A DNA stretch of 34,202 nt from Candidatus Bathyarchaeota archaeon (GTDB taxonomy: Archaea > Thermoproteota > Bathyarchaeia > Bathyarchaeales > Bathycorpusculaceae): the NCBI GenBank assembly GCA_026414525.1, contig JAOAIV010000003.1, positions 1 through 34,202 of the forward strand, in the 5' to 3' direction. This document shows positions 1 through 8,656 of this stretch, one piece after another. Position 1 is the first letter of the stretch; every line of letters begins with the position of its first letter. Made by a program: the position numbers and the translations under genes. The notes beneath the pieces were generated by a model. That model had not been told where the DNA came from. It ran no database searches and was given only the letters and a program-made list of their open reading frames with translations.

Positions 1-275
1 CAGCACACGCAGGAAGTCGAACGGCGCGTTCCGCCCCGCCAGGGCGCGTTCGAGCCACTCGGTGAAGCCGCCCGAATGGCCGCCTTAAATTTTTTAACTA
101 TCTCAGGCGGGGTTTCCTCTAAATCCTGATTGAAAGGCGGGATTTCTTCAAGATCAAAAACTTCTATCACCGCGTTTTTTGGCTTCAGCGCTACCGCAGT
201 TCGCATCAAAGCCTTGTTATATGAGTCCCTGCGTAAGCTGCCTACAACACCTAAAATTTTAACAGGTTCGTTCAT
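1..275 (-). CDS. NADPH-dependent FMN reductase-like flavoprotein, partial; distal end runs into probable chimeric sequence
   Basis: Minus-strand translation from the ATG at ~275: MNEPVKILGVVGSLRRDSYNKALMRTAVALKPKNAVIEVFDLEEIPPFNQDLEETPPEIVKKFKAAIRAA..., with the GSLRxxSYNxxL flavodoxin-fold motif. Homology-like sequence stops at about position 66. Confidence 0.7.
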   Translation of the reverse strand, partial: MNEPVKILGVVGSLRRDSYNKALMRTAVALKPKNAVIEVFDLEEIPPFNQDLEETPPEIVKKFKAAIRAASPSGSNAPWRGGTRRSTSCVC

Positions 276-331
276 ACACAACACGTCCTGCTTTCAAGTT
301 ATACTTAGACAGAAATAATGATTTAACTTTA

Positions 332-1024
332 CTATTGCTTAGAGGCTTCGTTGCCTTCAGGCGATTGACCGTTGGGCTTTTCATCTTCACTTACGTACTT
401 AGAGAATCTTTTTTCCCAATCTACCTCAAACATTATGATGAACACAATGATAAGCAAGGCTATTCCAATTGCGGTGCCTATCAGCAGCGAGGCGCCTTCG
501 CCTTCAAAGCCAAAGATGAGTTTAACGATTCCCAGAGATAAGCGGCCGCTGTAGGCTATTATCAGGTTTGAGAAGAATTTTCCAAGCAGCGCTGGAATAA
601 AAGCTTGAACTAAGCCGTATCGCATGATGCCCAGAGGAATGAAGAGCAAATCGTCAGGAAGCGGCGTCAAAGCGAAAATGAAGATGGCTATTGGCCCGAA
701 TTTTTTGAAAAGCCGTGTTAAGAAATCCATTTTCTTTTTGTAGCGAGCGCCTATCACTTTTCTCCCGCCGAAGCCGATTAGGTACCCTGAAAATTCGCCT
801 ATCGCCGCGCCGAAGCCTGACGCAACTGCAATCCAGAGCGGCTCAAAAACCCAGTTGCCTGCTGTGTCTTGGAGCCCGCCGAGGACGAAGATGACGACTG
901 TGTAGGGAATGGGAATTAAAATTACTGTTGCACCAAGCAGGCTAATGAGAAATATGCCTAGATACCCGTATTGCAAGGCGAAATTCCGCATCCACTCCGC
1001 TATGTCCTGCAGTTCCAAATCCAC
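332..1024 (-). CDS. DedA/SNARE-associated (VTT domain) membrane protein
   Basis: ORF of 230 aa, multiple TM segments, VTT/DedA-like glycine-rich motif (GAAIGEFSGYLIGFGGRK; FKKFGPIAIFIFALTPLPDDLLFIPLGIMRYG); GTG start. Confidence 0.8.
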   Translation of the reverse strand: MDLELQDIAEWMRNFALQYGYLGIFLISLLGATVILIPIPYTVVIFVLGGLQDTAGNWVFEPLWIAVASGFGAAIGEFSGYLIGFGGRKVIGARYKKKMDFLTRLFKKFGPIAIFIFALTPLPDDLLFIPLGIMRYGLVQAFIPALLGKFFSNLIIAYSGRLSLGIVKLIFGFEGEGASLLIGTAIGIALLIIVFIIMFEVDWEKRFSKYVSEDEKPNGQSPEGNEASKQ

Positions 1025-1191
1025 TCACGCTTTCCACTGACGTATAGGGCGTACGCCTAAAGAGATTTACGATTCAATAAATCATATCCGAAACTGTCCA
1101 TTCAATAATTTATTATAACTGCCGTTTGCTAAAAGGCTGGGTAAAGTCTATCAAGTCGAATGTGTATATGTTGTTCAAGAAGGCGTTCTAA

Positions 1192-2022
1192 ATGGGTGTA
1201 AGAACTGATTGGCTGGAAATTCTTGTTCGTTGCAAAGACAACGTGAAAGCCAAGATTCGCCCTTATCTTGAAACTATCGACGCGCCGCAACCTGTTCTGG
1301 GCACGGGTGCCGGCGGAGACCCTATGAAACCCGTAGATGTGGTAGCGGAAAAAGCCATAGTTGAAATTTTGCAGCAGCGACTAAGCGCTTTTACCCTTGT
1401 AAGCGAGGAGTCAGGTATAAAAGAGTTTGGCGATAATGCAGAAAAGTGTTATGTGGTTGTGGATCCAATAGATGGAACAACAAACCTTGTTCGCAAGCTT
1501 CCGTTTTATGCTACTTCAATTGCAGTGGCAACTGCGCCTACGCTTTCTGCGGTTTCCGCGGCTTTAGTTGCCGATCTTTATCATGATGTCACCTACACCG
1601 CAATAACGGGCGGAGGCGCCTATTGCAATGGCGGAAAAATAGCTCCCTCCAAGCTTACTTCGCTAGATGATGCAGTAGTAGGCTTGGACATGAATAGTTA
1701 CCAAGTTAAGGAAATTGCACCTCGACTATCCGACTTAATTGAAAAGACTAAGCATATAAGGCATTTCGGTGCTAACGCGCTTGAGATATGCTATGTGGCT
1801 GAAGGCTTAACAGACGCTTTTGTGGATATTCGCGGAAAACTCCGCGTAACTGACATGGCTGCTGGCTACTTGATACTCAAAGAGGCTGGCGGAATAATAA
1901 CCACGCCTGAAGGCCACGAGCTGATTGCCACGTTGGATCCTAAGCAGAAAATAAAGTTTATTGCCTCTGGAAATGAGCAGTTGCATAGAAGAATTCTCGG
2001 TTTGGTAAAGCTAAAATGTTAA
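1192..2022 (+). CDS. Inositol monophosphatase family protein (archaeal IMPase/FBPase-like)
   Basis: VSEESG and VVDPIDGTTNLVRKLPFYATSIAVA motifs; C-terminal VTDMAAGYLILKEAGG. Confidence 0.9.
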   Translation: MGVRTDWLEILVRCKDNVKAKIRPYLETIDAPQPVLGTGAGGDPMKPVDVVAEKAIVEILQQRLSAFTLVSEESGIKEFGDNAEKCYVVVDPIDGTTNLVRKLPFYATSIAVATAPTLSAVSAALVADLYHDVTYTAITGGGAYCNGGKIAPSKLTSLDDAVVGLDMNSYQVKEIAPRLSDLIEKTKHIRHFGANALEICYVAEGLTDAFVDIRGKLRVTDMAAGYLILKEAGGIITTPEGHELIATLDPKQKIKFIASGNEQLHRRILGLVKLKC

Positions 2023-2855
2023 GGTTACTTAGGCCACATCCTGCGGCTTTAATAGAGACCGACCGCGAAAAATCACTGGTTATTGCTGATCCTCATTTGG
2101 GCTGGGAGCTTACGCTTTATGATAAAGGCATATATGTCCCAAGCCAAACCTCCAAGCTTCTCAAAAAACTTACCGCTTTACTTTTAAAATACCGACCTGA
2201 CACTCTACTAATTCTCGGCGACGTCAAGTACACCGTGGTTACTGCTGAACCTGGCGAATGGCGTGACATACCTGAATTCTTTACGCAACTCAAAAACTAC
2301 GTGAGCACAATAGCCATTGTACGTGGCAATCACGATGCTAATCTTGAACCTCTATTGCCAGAAGATATTCAACTTCTCCCAGCCACAGGCACCATAATTG
2401 GCGATGTCGGTCTTTGCCATGGGCATAAGTGGCCTTCACCAACGCTGCTTCAGTGTAAAACGCTAATTATGGGCCATATTCATCCCGTTGTTGTCTTCCG
2501 CGACCCTTCTGGTTTCAAGATAATCAAGCAGGTGTGGGTTAAAGCCAAATGCCACACTGAAGAGCTGGCAACTGTGCTTTTACGGAAACACGGCATAAAA
2601 GTTGAAGGCACCGCTGAAGACACAGTAAAAAAGCATTATAATTTCGCGCTGCGTACAAAACAAATCTTTCTAATGCCATCATTCAACGATTTTCTAGGCG
2701 GCAGACCCGTAAATGAAAAGGCACAGCGGAAAGGACAAACGCTCGGCATGATTGGGCCTGTTTTCCGCTCAAAAGTTGTTGACTTAGATAACGCAGAGAT
2801 TTACCTCTTGGACGGCACTTACCTTGGAACTTTAAGCCAGCTGAGAAGGCTATAG
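2016..2855 (+). CDS. Calcineurin-like metallophosphoesterase
   Basis: Motifs VIADPHLG, LLILGDVK, VRGNHD, GHKWP, MGHIHPV; overlaps the upstream ORF end. Confidence 0.9.
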   Translation: MLRLLRPHPAALIETDREKSLVIADPHLGWELTLYDKGIYVPSQTSKLLKKLTALLLKYRPDTLLILGDVKYTVVTAEPGEWRDIPEFFTQLKNYVSTIAIVRGNHDANLEPLLPEDIQLLPATGTIIGDVGLCHGHKWPSPTLLQCKTLIMGHIHPVVVFRDPSGFKIIKQVWVKAKCHTEELATVLLRKHGIKVEGTAEDTVKKHYNFALRTKQIFLMPSFNDFLGGRPVNEKAQRKGQTLGMIGPVFRSKVVDLDNAEIYLLDGTYLGTLSQLRRL

Positions 2856-3038
2856 GACATTTGATAACCAGTTTTGTACTGGCAAAGATAACATAAACAC
2901 GAAACGCCTGTTATGTGCCTTTTAAAGACAATGGGCGCTTCATATAGCCTTTTCACAGTCAATTTTAATTTGCAAACAATTTGCCAAATTACTAGCACAA
3001 CACTTATAGAAACGAATAACCCACTTTACTAAGGTGAA

Positions 3039-3641
3039 ATGTTTATGTCATCAGATGAAGATTATCCAGAATGGTTTAGGCGCCGGCGATATCCTTTGGC
3101 CAGCGACCCATTCTTCGGCGACATTGATCGCATGTTCCGTGAAATGGAAAAACGCATAGAAGAGGAATTCCGCATGTTCACCGAGAAGGTTCCCAAGGAG
3201 TACGTTAAAGAACGTAAGCTTCCTGATGGAAGCACCGTGAGAGAATTCGGGCCTTTTGTTTACGGCTACAGTATGAAAATCGGACCAGATGGTAAACCTG
3301 AAATCCGCGAGTTCGGTAACATAAAGAAGGGCATTCAAGGGCCGCAGGTTAAGGAAGAGCGTGAGCCGCTAGTTGATGTGATTGAATCAGACAGTGAAAT
3401 CCGCGTGGTCGCCGAATTACCGGGTGTGGAAAAGAGCGACATAAAGCTTCACGGCACTGAAGACTCGCTTGAAATAAGTGTGGATACGCCGCAATACAAG
3501 TATTACAAAGAGGTGGCGCTTCCTTCTAAAGTAAAAGTAAGAGAGGCAAAGTCAAGCTACAAAAACGGCGTGCTGGAAGTTATTTTGCCCAAAGTTGACG
3601 CGCCAACCAAGCCAAAAGGCGAGCCGATCGACATTGAGTAA
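3039..3641 (+). CDS. Hsp20/alpha-crystallin family small heat shock protein
   Basis: C-terminal alpha-crystallin domain: PLVDVIESDSEIRVVAELPGVEKSDIKLHGTEDSLEISV...YKNGVLEVILPK. Confidence 0.92.
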   Translation: MFMSSDEDYPEWFRRRRYPLASDPFFGDIDRMFREMEKRIEEEFRMFTEKVPKEYVKERKLPDGSTVREFGPFVYGYSMKIGPDGKPEIREFGNIKKGIQGPQVKEEREPLVDVIESDSEIRVVAELPGVEKSDIKLHGTEDSLEISVDTPQYKYYKEVALPSKVKVREAKSSYKNGVLEVILPKVDAPTKPKGEPIDIE

Positions 3642-3675
3642 ATGTTTGTCGCTTTTATGAAGCGCTCGTGCCTGC

Positions 3676-4086
3676 ATGACCGACTCTTCAGAAATTGATG
3701 TATTAAATAGCATCTGCCGAGAAGCAAAGGTAGAAGGAAAAATATCTGGAAAGAATCTTACAGTTCTTTACGAGGCTTTTGGCCAGCGTTTCACGAAAGC
3801 GCTTGAGGCTTTAAAGGAAAATCGCGTTAAAAAATACATTTTTAAGCCAAGTGGCAGAGTCGTCTGGATAGTCGTGGGGCGCGAGCGTGATTACTTGCTA
3901 ATGCCTGAAGCTGAATTTTGCATGTGTGACGACTTTTACTTCCACGTGTTAGATCGAAAAGTCCACTTATGCTATCACTTGATTGCGCAGAGAATCGCTC
4001 GAAACCTAGGTTGGTATGAAACTATAGAAGAAGACGATAGCCTATATGACATTTTAATGAATGAATGGAAAAAACCCACCGCTTGA
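3676..4086 (+). CDS. SWIM zinc-finger protein (Sws1/Shu2-like motif)
   Basis: 136 aa with CMCDDFYFHVLDRKVHLCYHLIA, i.e. CxC...CxHxxA. Confidence 0.7.
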   Translation: MTDSSEIDVLNSICREAKVEGKISGKNLTVLYEAFGQRFTKALEALKENRVKKYIFKPSGRVVWIVVGRERDYLLMPEAEFCMCDDFYFHVLDRKVHLCYHLIAQRIARNLGWYETIEEDDSLYDILMNEWKKPTA

Positions 4087-4159
4087 CCAGCCAATAGAAA
4101 TGTTGATTAAAGATTAGAGGCACTTGAAATGTAACCAGAAAGCACTAAATGTTTGGTGG

Positions 4160-4435
4160 TTATCTGCTTGTTCTTCGCACCATGACTGTCTGAACTTGGC
4201 TTACTCCAGCAATTTTTGCAAGTTCAGTTTCGAATTCATCTACAATTCCTGTTTTGTCCTCTGGGAATTTTACTTGAACTAAAAGTGCTTTCAGCCCGAA
4301 TGCTATGGGCTCCTCGTTGTAGCCTTCAATAGCTGAAAATTCAGGTAGACATTTCTCGATTTTAGCTTTCAACTCGTCAAAATTAACGACGACATCTTCA
4401 GGGAAAACTTTGTAGATAACTTTTACACTGCCCAT
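4160..4435 (-). CDS. Translation elongation factor 1-beta (aEF1B)
   Basis: 91 aa: MGSVKVIYKVFPEDVVVNFDELKAKIE...EEPIAFGLKALLVQVKFPEDKTG. Confidence 0.92.
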   Translation of the reverse strand: MGSVKVIYKVFPEDVVVNFDELKAKIEKCLPEFSAIEGYNEEPIAFGLKALLVQVKFPEDKTGIVDEFETELAKIAGVSQVQTVMVRRTSR

Positions 4436-4451
4436 GTTTACTAGCCTCTTT

Positions 4452-4649
4452 TCATGGTCCTGTAAACCCGCACTTGGGACACTTGTAGGGACGCCCGAAT
4501 TTACGGCATTTCCCGCAGCGTTTTATCTGTATTTCCCCGCAGTTGGGGCAGAGGAATTTCGTTGCTTCTGTCCCAGGCTGGATGGGTTTACTACAACTCG
4601 TGCAGGTTACTAAAGTTAGTGTTGCTGCTTTTTCTGACATCAAGCTCAA
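4452..4649 (-). CDS. Small zinc-ribbon protein (COG2888-like; predicted nucleic-acid binding)
   Basis: Four CxxC knuckles: CTSC, CPNC, CGKC, CPKC; adjacent to aEF1B as in other archaea. Start may be the internal MSEKAA. Confidence 0.85.
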   Translation of the reverse strand: MSLMSEKAATLTLVTCTSCSKPIQPGTEATKFLCPNCGEIQIKRCGKCRKFGRPYKCPKCGFTGP

Positions 4650-4752
4650 CTCCGTGGCGTGTTCTGTAATTGTAGGACTTCCTTATATCTGCTATGCTTC
4701 TTTTCGCAAGTTTATTATTCCAGTTTCCCGTCTATGTTTTGGAGGAGCCATT

Positions 4753-5787
4753 TTGGGAGTAAACTTTCGCGATATTGTCCCGAAAATAGTTGTTAGACTA
4801 GAAGATTTAAGCGGGAAAACAATTGCTATAGACGCTTACAATGCTTTATATCAATTCCTCGCCATCATCCGCCAACCAGACGGCACTCCCCTAAAAGATC
4901 GCACGGGCAAAATTACCAGCCACCTCAGCGGCTTATTCTACCGCACAAGCAACCTTGTGGAGCTGGGTATAAAGCCAATTTACGTTTTCGACGGCACCCC
5001 GCCTATTCTAAAAGAAGTTGAAATTAAACGTCGCGCAAAGGCCAAGGCAGAAGCCACAATTAAATATGAGCAAGCTTTAGCGGAAGGCAAAGTTGAAGAA
5101 GCCCGTATGTACGCGCAAGCAACCTCGCGTTTGCACGATTACATGATGGAAGACAGCAAAAAGCTTCTCACGCTAATGGGTATCCCGTGGATTCAAGCTC
5201 CAAGCGAGGGCGAAGCACAAGCGGCGCACTTGGCTAAACGTGGCGACGCAGACTATTGCGCAAGCCAAGACTATGATAGTCTGCTTTTTGGCGCGCCACT
5301 TCTTATCCGAAACGTGACCATTTCTGGTAGAAGAAAGCTTCCAGGCAAGAGTGTTTACATCGATGTCGTTCCTGAAGTAATCAAGTTGGCTGACGTGCTA
5401 AAGGAGTGCGGAATAACCTATGAGCAGTTAATCGACGTAGGAATACTTATTGGCACAGATTTCAATCCAGATGGTATAAAGGGCTTGGGCCCAAAAACCG
5501 CTCTAAAACTCATAAAAGAGTATGGTTCGCTGGAGAGGGCTTTGCCGCATATTAAGAACGCCGAATTTCCGCATCCGCCAGAGACAATCCGGGAATTATT
5601 TTTGCGCCCCCACGTAAGCGATAATTACACGTTGAAGTGGCGAGAGCCAAATGTGGAGGGCATTATCGCGTTTTTGGTTGGCGAAAAAGACTTCTCAGAA
5701 GACCGTGTGATAAAAGCTATCGAGAAAATGAAGCAAGGAAGCAAGAAGCTTGTAGGGAAAACTACGTTGGAAAAATGGTTTGAGTAA
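4753..5787 (+). CDS. fen: Flap endonuclease 1
   Basis: GVNFRDIVPK...LSGKTIAIDAYNALYQFLAIIRQPDGTPL, YVFDGTPP, APSEGEAQAA, SQDYDSLLFGAP, LIGTDFNPDGIKGLGPKTAL; C-terminal PIP-box-like TTLEKWFE. The tracked ORF starts at 4543, but homology begins at the in-frame TTG at 4753. Confidence 0.95.
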   Translation: MGVNFRDIVPKIVVRLEDLSGKTIAIDAYNALYQFLAIIRQPDGTPLKDRTGKITSHLSGLFYRTSNLVELGIKPIYVFDGTPPILKEVEIKRRAKAKAEATIKYEQALAEGKVEEARMYAQATSRLHDYMMEDSKKLLTLMGIPWIQAPSEGEAQAAHLAKRGDADYCASQDYDSLLFGAPLLIRNVTISGRRKLPGKSVYIDVVPEVIKLADVLKECGITYEQLIDVGILIGTDFNPDGIKGLGPKTALKLIKEYGSLERALPHIKNAEFPHPPETIRELFLRPHVSDNYTLKWREPNVEGIIAFLVGEKDFSEDRVIKAIEKMKQGSKKLVGKTTLEKWFE

Positions 5788-5790
5788 TGG

Positions 5791-6499
5791 CTAAAATTTT
5801 TGCCCATACTCGCCTGTTAATGGAACAAAAGCTACTCCGCCAAGGTTTTCCTGTCTAATTTTACCATCCGCGCTCTTCAAGACTTTTATGAGACTTTGAA
5901 ACAGCGAGACACTACCAACAGGAATCAACATAATACCATTAGGCTTCAGCTGCTCTATAAGAGGTTTAGGCACATCTGGCGCTGCCGCTGTAACTAAAAT
6001 ACGATCATATGGCGCTTTTTCCTCATAGCCCTTGGAGCCGTCGGCGTTAATTATTGTTACGCGATCAGAATAACCAGCGGTCATAAGGTTTTTCTTAGCG
6101 TTATCCGCCAGTGCCTTGACTATCTCCACGGTGTAAACATGACCCCATTCGCTTCTAGGCACATCCAAGGGGGCAATTACCTCCGCTATTGTAGCGGCGT
6201 GCCAGCCTGAACCAGCGCCGACTTCTAGAACTCTCTGGCCGATTTCCAGATTTAGGGCTTCGTTCATTATGGCAACCATGTGTCGCCTAGCCCAAGCCTA
6301 CGCTGGAGCTATGTGGCGCAGAAACTGTTTGACCGAAGCCTATTGGAAGCGGCGTATCAACACTGCCGTATTGCTGCATGTCTGGAGGCAGAAATTTTGC
6401 GCGGGGCACGGACCGCATTGCTTTGATAACTTTTGGCGTCTTCAGGATGCCCTGCTTTATCAAGCTGTCAACGAGTTTTTCCCATTCTGGCTTTTCCAA
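5791..6499 (-). CDS. pcm: Protein-L-isoaspartate O-methyltransferase, interrupted by a 31-nt candidate BHB intron (6282..6312); spliced product 225 aa
   Basis: Exon 1 ORF (6499 down) encodes MEKPEWEKLVDSL...DTPLPIGFGQTVSAPH; exon 2 (from 6281 down) encodes MVAIMNEALNLEIGQRVLEVGAGSGWHAA. Joining them with 31 nt removed gives one continuous Pcm ORF of 678 nt. Confidence 0.9.
6282..6312 (-). other. Candidate archaeal bulge-helix-bulge (BHB) pre-mRNA intron in pcm
   Basis: Minus strand: ...tctg[CGCC][ACA][TAGCTC]cagcgtaggctt[GGGCTA][GGCG][ACA]catggtt... 4-bp central helix CGCC/GGCG, 3-nt bulges ACA/ACA, 6-bp inner helix UAGCUC/GGGCUA (one G-U). Cleavage between bulge nt 2 and 3 removes 31 nt and yields tct gcg cca cac atg gtt (SAPHMV). 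Confidence 0.8.
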
Positions 6500-6728
6500 A
6501 TTGAAACACCATTCAGAATATGTCGCTGGTTCCTTTTAACATGTATGGTTATTGGAGACGTGTATTTACTAAAAACAGCGTCTTACGCTTTGTTTTGCTT
6601 AAAATTGCTTGATGTAACTGTGTTTCAAATAGGCTTTTCTTATGTTCAAGCATTATTTTGTGAACTTGAGTGTTCTAGTGTAAATCTTTTATACCATAGT
6701 GCATATGCATTAAGCGAGGAAACGGGTC

Positions 6729-7484
6729 ATGTTTAAGCTAAAAGTATCTGATGCTAAACTCTTGCGGGATATGGTTTCCGCCATCTCAATTCTCGTTGAT
6801 GAAGCTACCTTTAAAATTGATCTTGAAGGTTTAAAATTGCGGGCTATGGATCCTTCCCGCGTTGCCATGATTGATTTTGAGTGGCCTAAAACAGTTTTTG
6901 AGGAGTATTTTTGTGAAGCCCCTACAAAGATGTGCATAAATATAAGCGAGTTGCTGAGGCTGCTTAAGCGGGCAGGGAAAGATGAAGCAGTAGAGTTATC
7001 TCTAGATGAGAAGACAGGGCGGCTTCAAATAAAAATAACCGGCAAGTACACTCGCAATTTTAATATGCCTACACTTGAGGCGGCTGAGGAGGCGGTCCCA
7101 ACTCCGAAGATAACCTTCAACGTGAAAGCCAAAGCGACGACGCAGGGACTAAGCCAAGCCATAGAGGACGCGCAATTGGTCAGCGATCATGTGCGTATAG
7201 AAGCGGACGCGGAGAAGCTTGTACTAAACGCCACAGGCGACTTAATGGGCGCGACAATTATGCTTCAGAAGGGAAGCGACGCGTTGCTGGACTTGGAAGT
7301 AAAAGAGAATTCAAAGGCAACATTCAGTTTAAGCTACTTGGCAGAGATAATAAAGGCGGCTTCTGCCACGTCAGACATTGCTACCCTTGAATTCTCAACA
7401 GACATGCCCATTAAAATAGACTTCCAACAAACAAAAGAGGGCAAGTTGACGTTCTTCCTCGCGCCTAGAATCGAAACAGAATGA
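6729..7484 (+). CDS. pcn: DNA polymerase sliding clamp PCNA
   Basis: 251 aa; LKLRAMDPSRVAMIDFEW, LRRLLKRA-like LLRLLKRAGKDE, C-terminal MPIKIDFQQTKEGKLTFFLAPRIE. Confidence 0.95.
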   Translation: MFKLKVSDAKLLRDMVSAISILVDEATFKIDLEGLKLRAMDPSRVAMIDFEWPKTVFEEYFCEAPTKMCINISELLRLLKRAGKDEAVELSLDEKTGRLQIKITGKYTRNFNMPTLEAAEEAVPTPKITFNVKAKATTQGLSQAIEDAQLVSDHVRIEADAEKLVLNATGDLMGATIMLQKGSDALLDLEVKENSKATFSLSYLAEIIKAASATSDIATLEFSTDMPIKIDFQQTKEGKLTFFLAPRIETE

Positions 7485-7494
7485 GAACGTTACA

Positions 7495-8550
7495 ATGGAA
7501 ATGACAAAGGCGAGATTTACACAAACAGACCTCGCCAAATATCCTTTTCTTAAAGAGACTGCTATGCTTGTGAAGCAGTTAGACTTAAAAATTGAAGAAT
7601 TAACAAATCCTGATATAGCGGCGATCCTTAATCGTGCCGAGGAACGGGTCAGAGAAGCAATAATGTCTCTTTCGGTTGGGGAAAAGCGTGAAGCCGATGT
7701 GGAAATCCCCTCTTTTCCTGTTGCTCTTCTCTTGGTGATAAATACAAAAAATTCCTTCATTAAAAAGCGCTATGCGCTAGCCGAAGCTAAGCAAGCTTTC
7801 GTCGATATGCAGACTGAAAGTAGTGAAAAGATTTTGTTAATTGCACGCGATTTCGACTGGAATATAGAGCTAACGCGCTTTTCTACTATGCCTCTCGAGT
7901 TTGCGATTAGTTTTACTGATTATTTGAGGAACACAACGCATTTACGAGATAAAAAGTGGAAGCTTGTTAATCGCCTTTTGGTTAATGGTAAAGTTTATCT
8001 TAACAAGCAGGATGTTGCACGGCTTCTGCAAGAAGAAGTGCAAAGGCGCATTGAAAAAAGGTTAGAGGTAACAGAGCTTCCCGTATTGCCAGAGAAAATA
8101 GCAGAAATAACAAAGCGTCTTTTGGAATTAGCCAAGGAAAAGATTGGCCAAGAAGAGATGGAAGGGCTTCCAAAAGTTGTAACGCAATCAGCTTTCCCAC
8201 CGTGCATTCTGGCGCTTTATGAAGCAGCATCGAAAGGTCGCCATCTCTCGCATGTAGGCCGATTCACTTTAACCTCTTTCCTAGTAAACATTGGCATGCC
8301 GCCTGAAAAAGTAGCGGAGCTCTTTAAAAGTTTCTCCGATTATAACGAAAGATTAACACGTTATCAAATTGAGCATATCGCTGGAGAACGTGGTTCTAGA
8401 ACACGGTATACCCCGCCGCGTTGTGTAACCTTGCAAACCCATGGGGTTTGTGTAAATCCTGATGTTTTATGTCGCCGCGTTAGTCATCCATTGAGCTATT
8501 ATAAGCGCAAACAAAAGCAGTTAAGTTCTAACTTGCCAAAATCAAATTGA
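7495..8550 (+). CDS. priL: DNA primase large subunit
   Basis: Conserved FPPCILALYEAASKGRHLSHVGRFTLTSFLVNIGM...YNERLTRYQIEHIAG...YTPPRCVTLQTHGVC (Fe-S cysteines). Confidence 0.93.
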   Translation: MEMTKARFTQTDLAKYPFLKETAMLVKQLDLKIEELTNPDIAAILNRAEERVREAIMSLSVGEKREADVEIPSFPVALLLVINTKNSFIKKRYALAEAKQAFVDMQTESSEKILLIARDFDWNIELTRFSTMPLEFAISFTDYLRNTTHLRDKKWKLVNRLLVNGKVYLNKQDVARLLQEEVQRRIEKRLEVTELPVLPEKIAEITKRLLELAKEKIGQEEMEGLPKVVTQSAFPPCILALYEAASKGRHLSHVGRFTLTSFLVNIGMPPEKVAELFKSFSDYNERLTRYQIEHIAGERGSRTRYTPPRCVTLQTHGVCVNPDVLCRRVSHPLSYYKRKQKQLSSNLPKSN

Positions 8551-8656
8551 CAAACAACTCTGTTTCATTTTAGAATCTAATGAATAGGCTGTTAATGGTT
8601 AAATTTGGGTGCACAGAATAATTTTTATCACACAACTGCGGCAGAAGAGGGTTAAT

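Noticed and set aside
4543-4752. N-terminal extension of the FEN1 ORF
   Set aside because: Overlaps the Zn-ribbon gene on the other strand; FEN1 homology (GVNFRDIVPK) starts at the TTG at 4753.
6282-6312. Reading the pcm disruption as a simple sequencing frameshift
   Set aside because: The disruption is a clean 31-nt insertion with a BHB fold and exact motif restoration, not a 1-2 nt homopolymer indel.
6269-6736. 155-aa plus-strand ORF
   Set aside because: Antisense to pcm exon 1 and the pcm/pcna intergenic region; composition is unlike a protein and it overlaps the pcna start.
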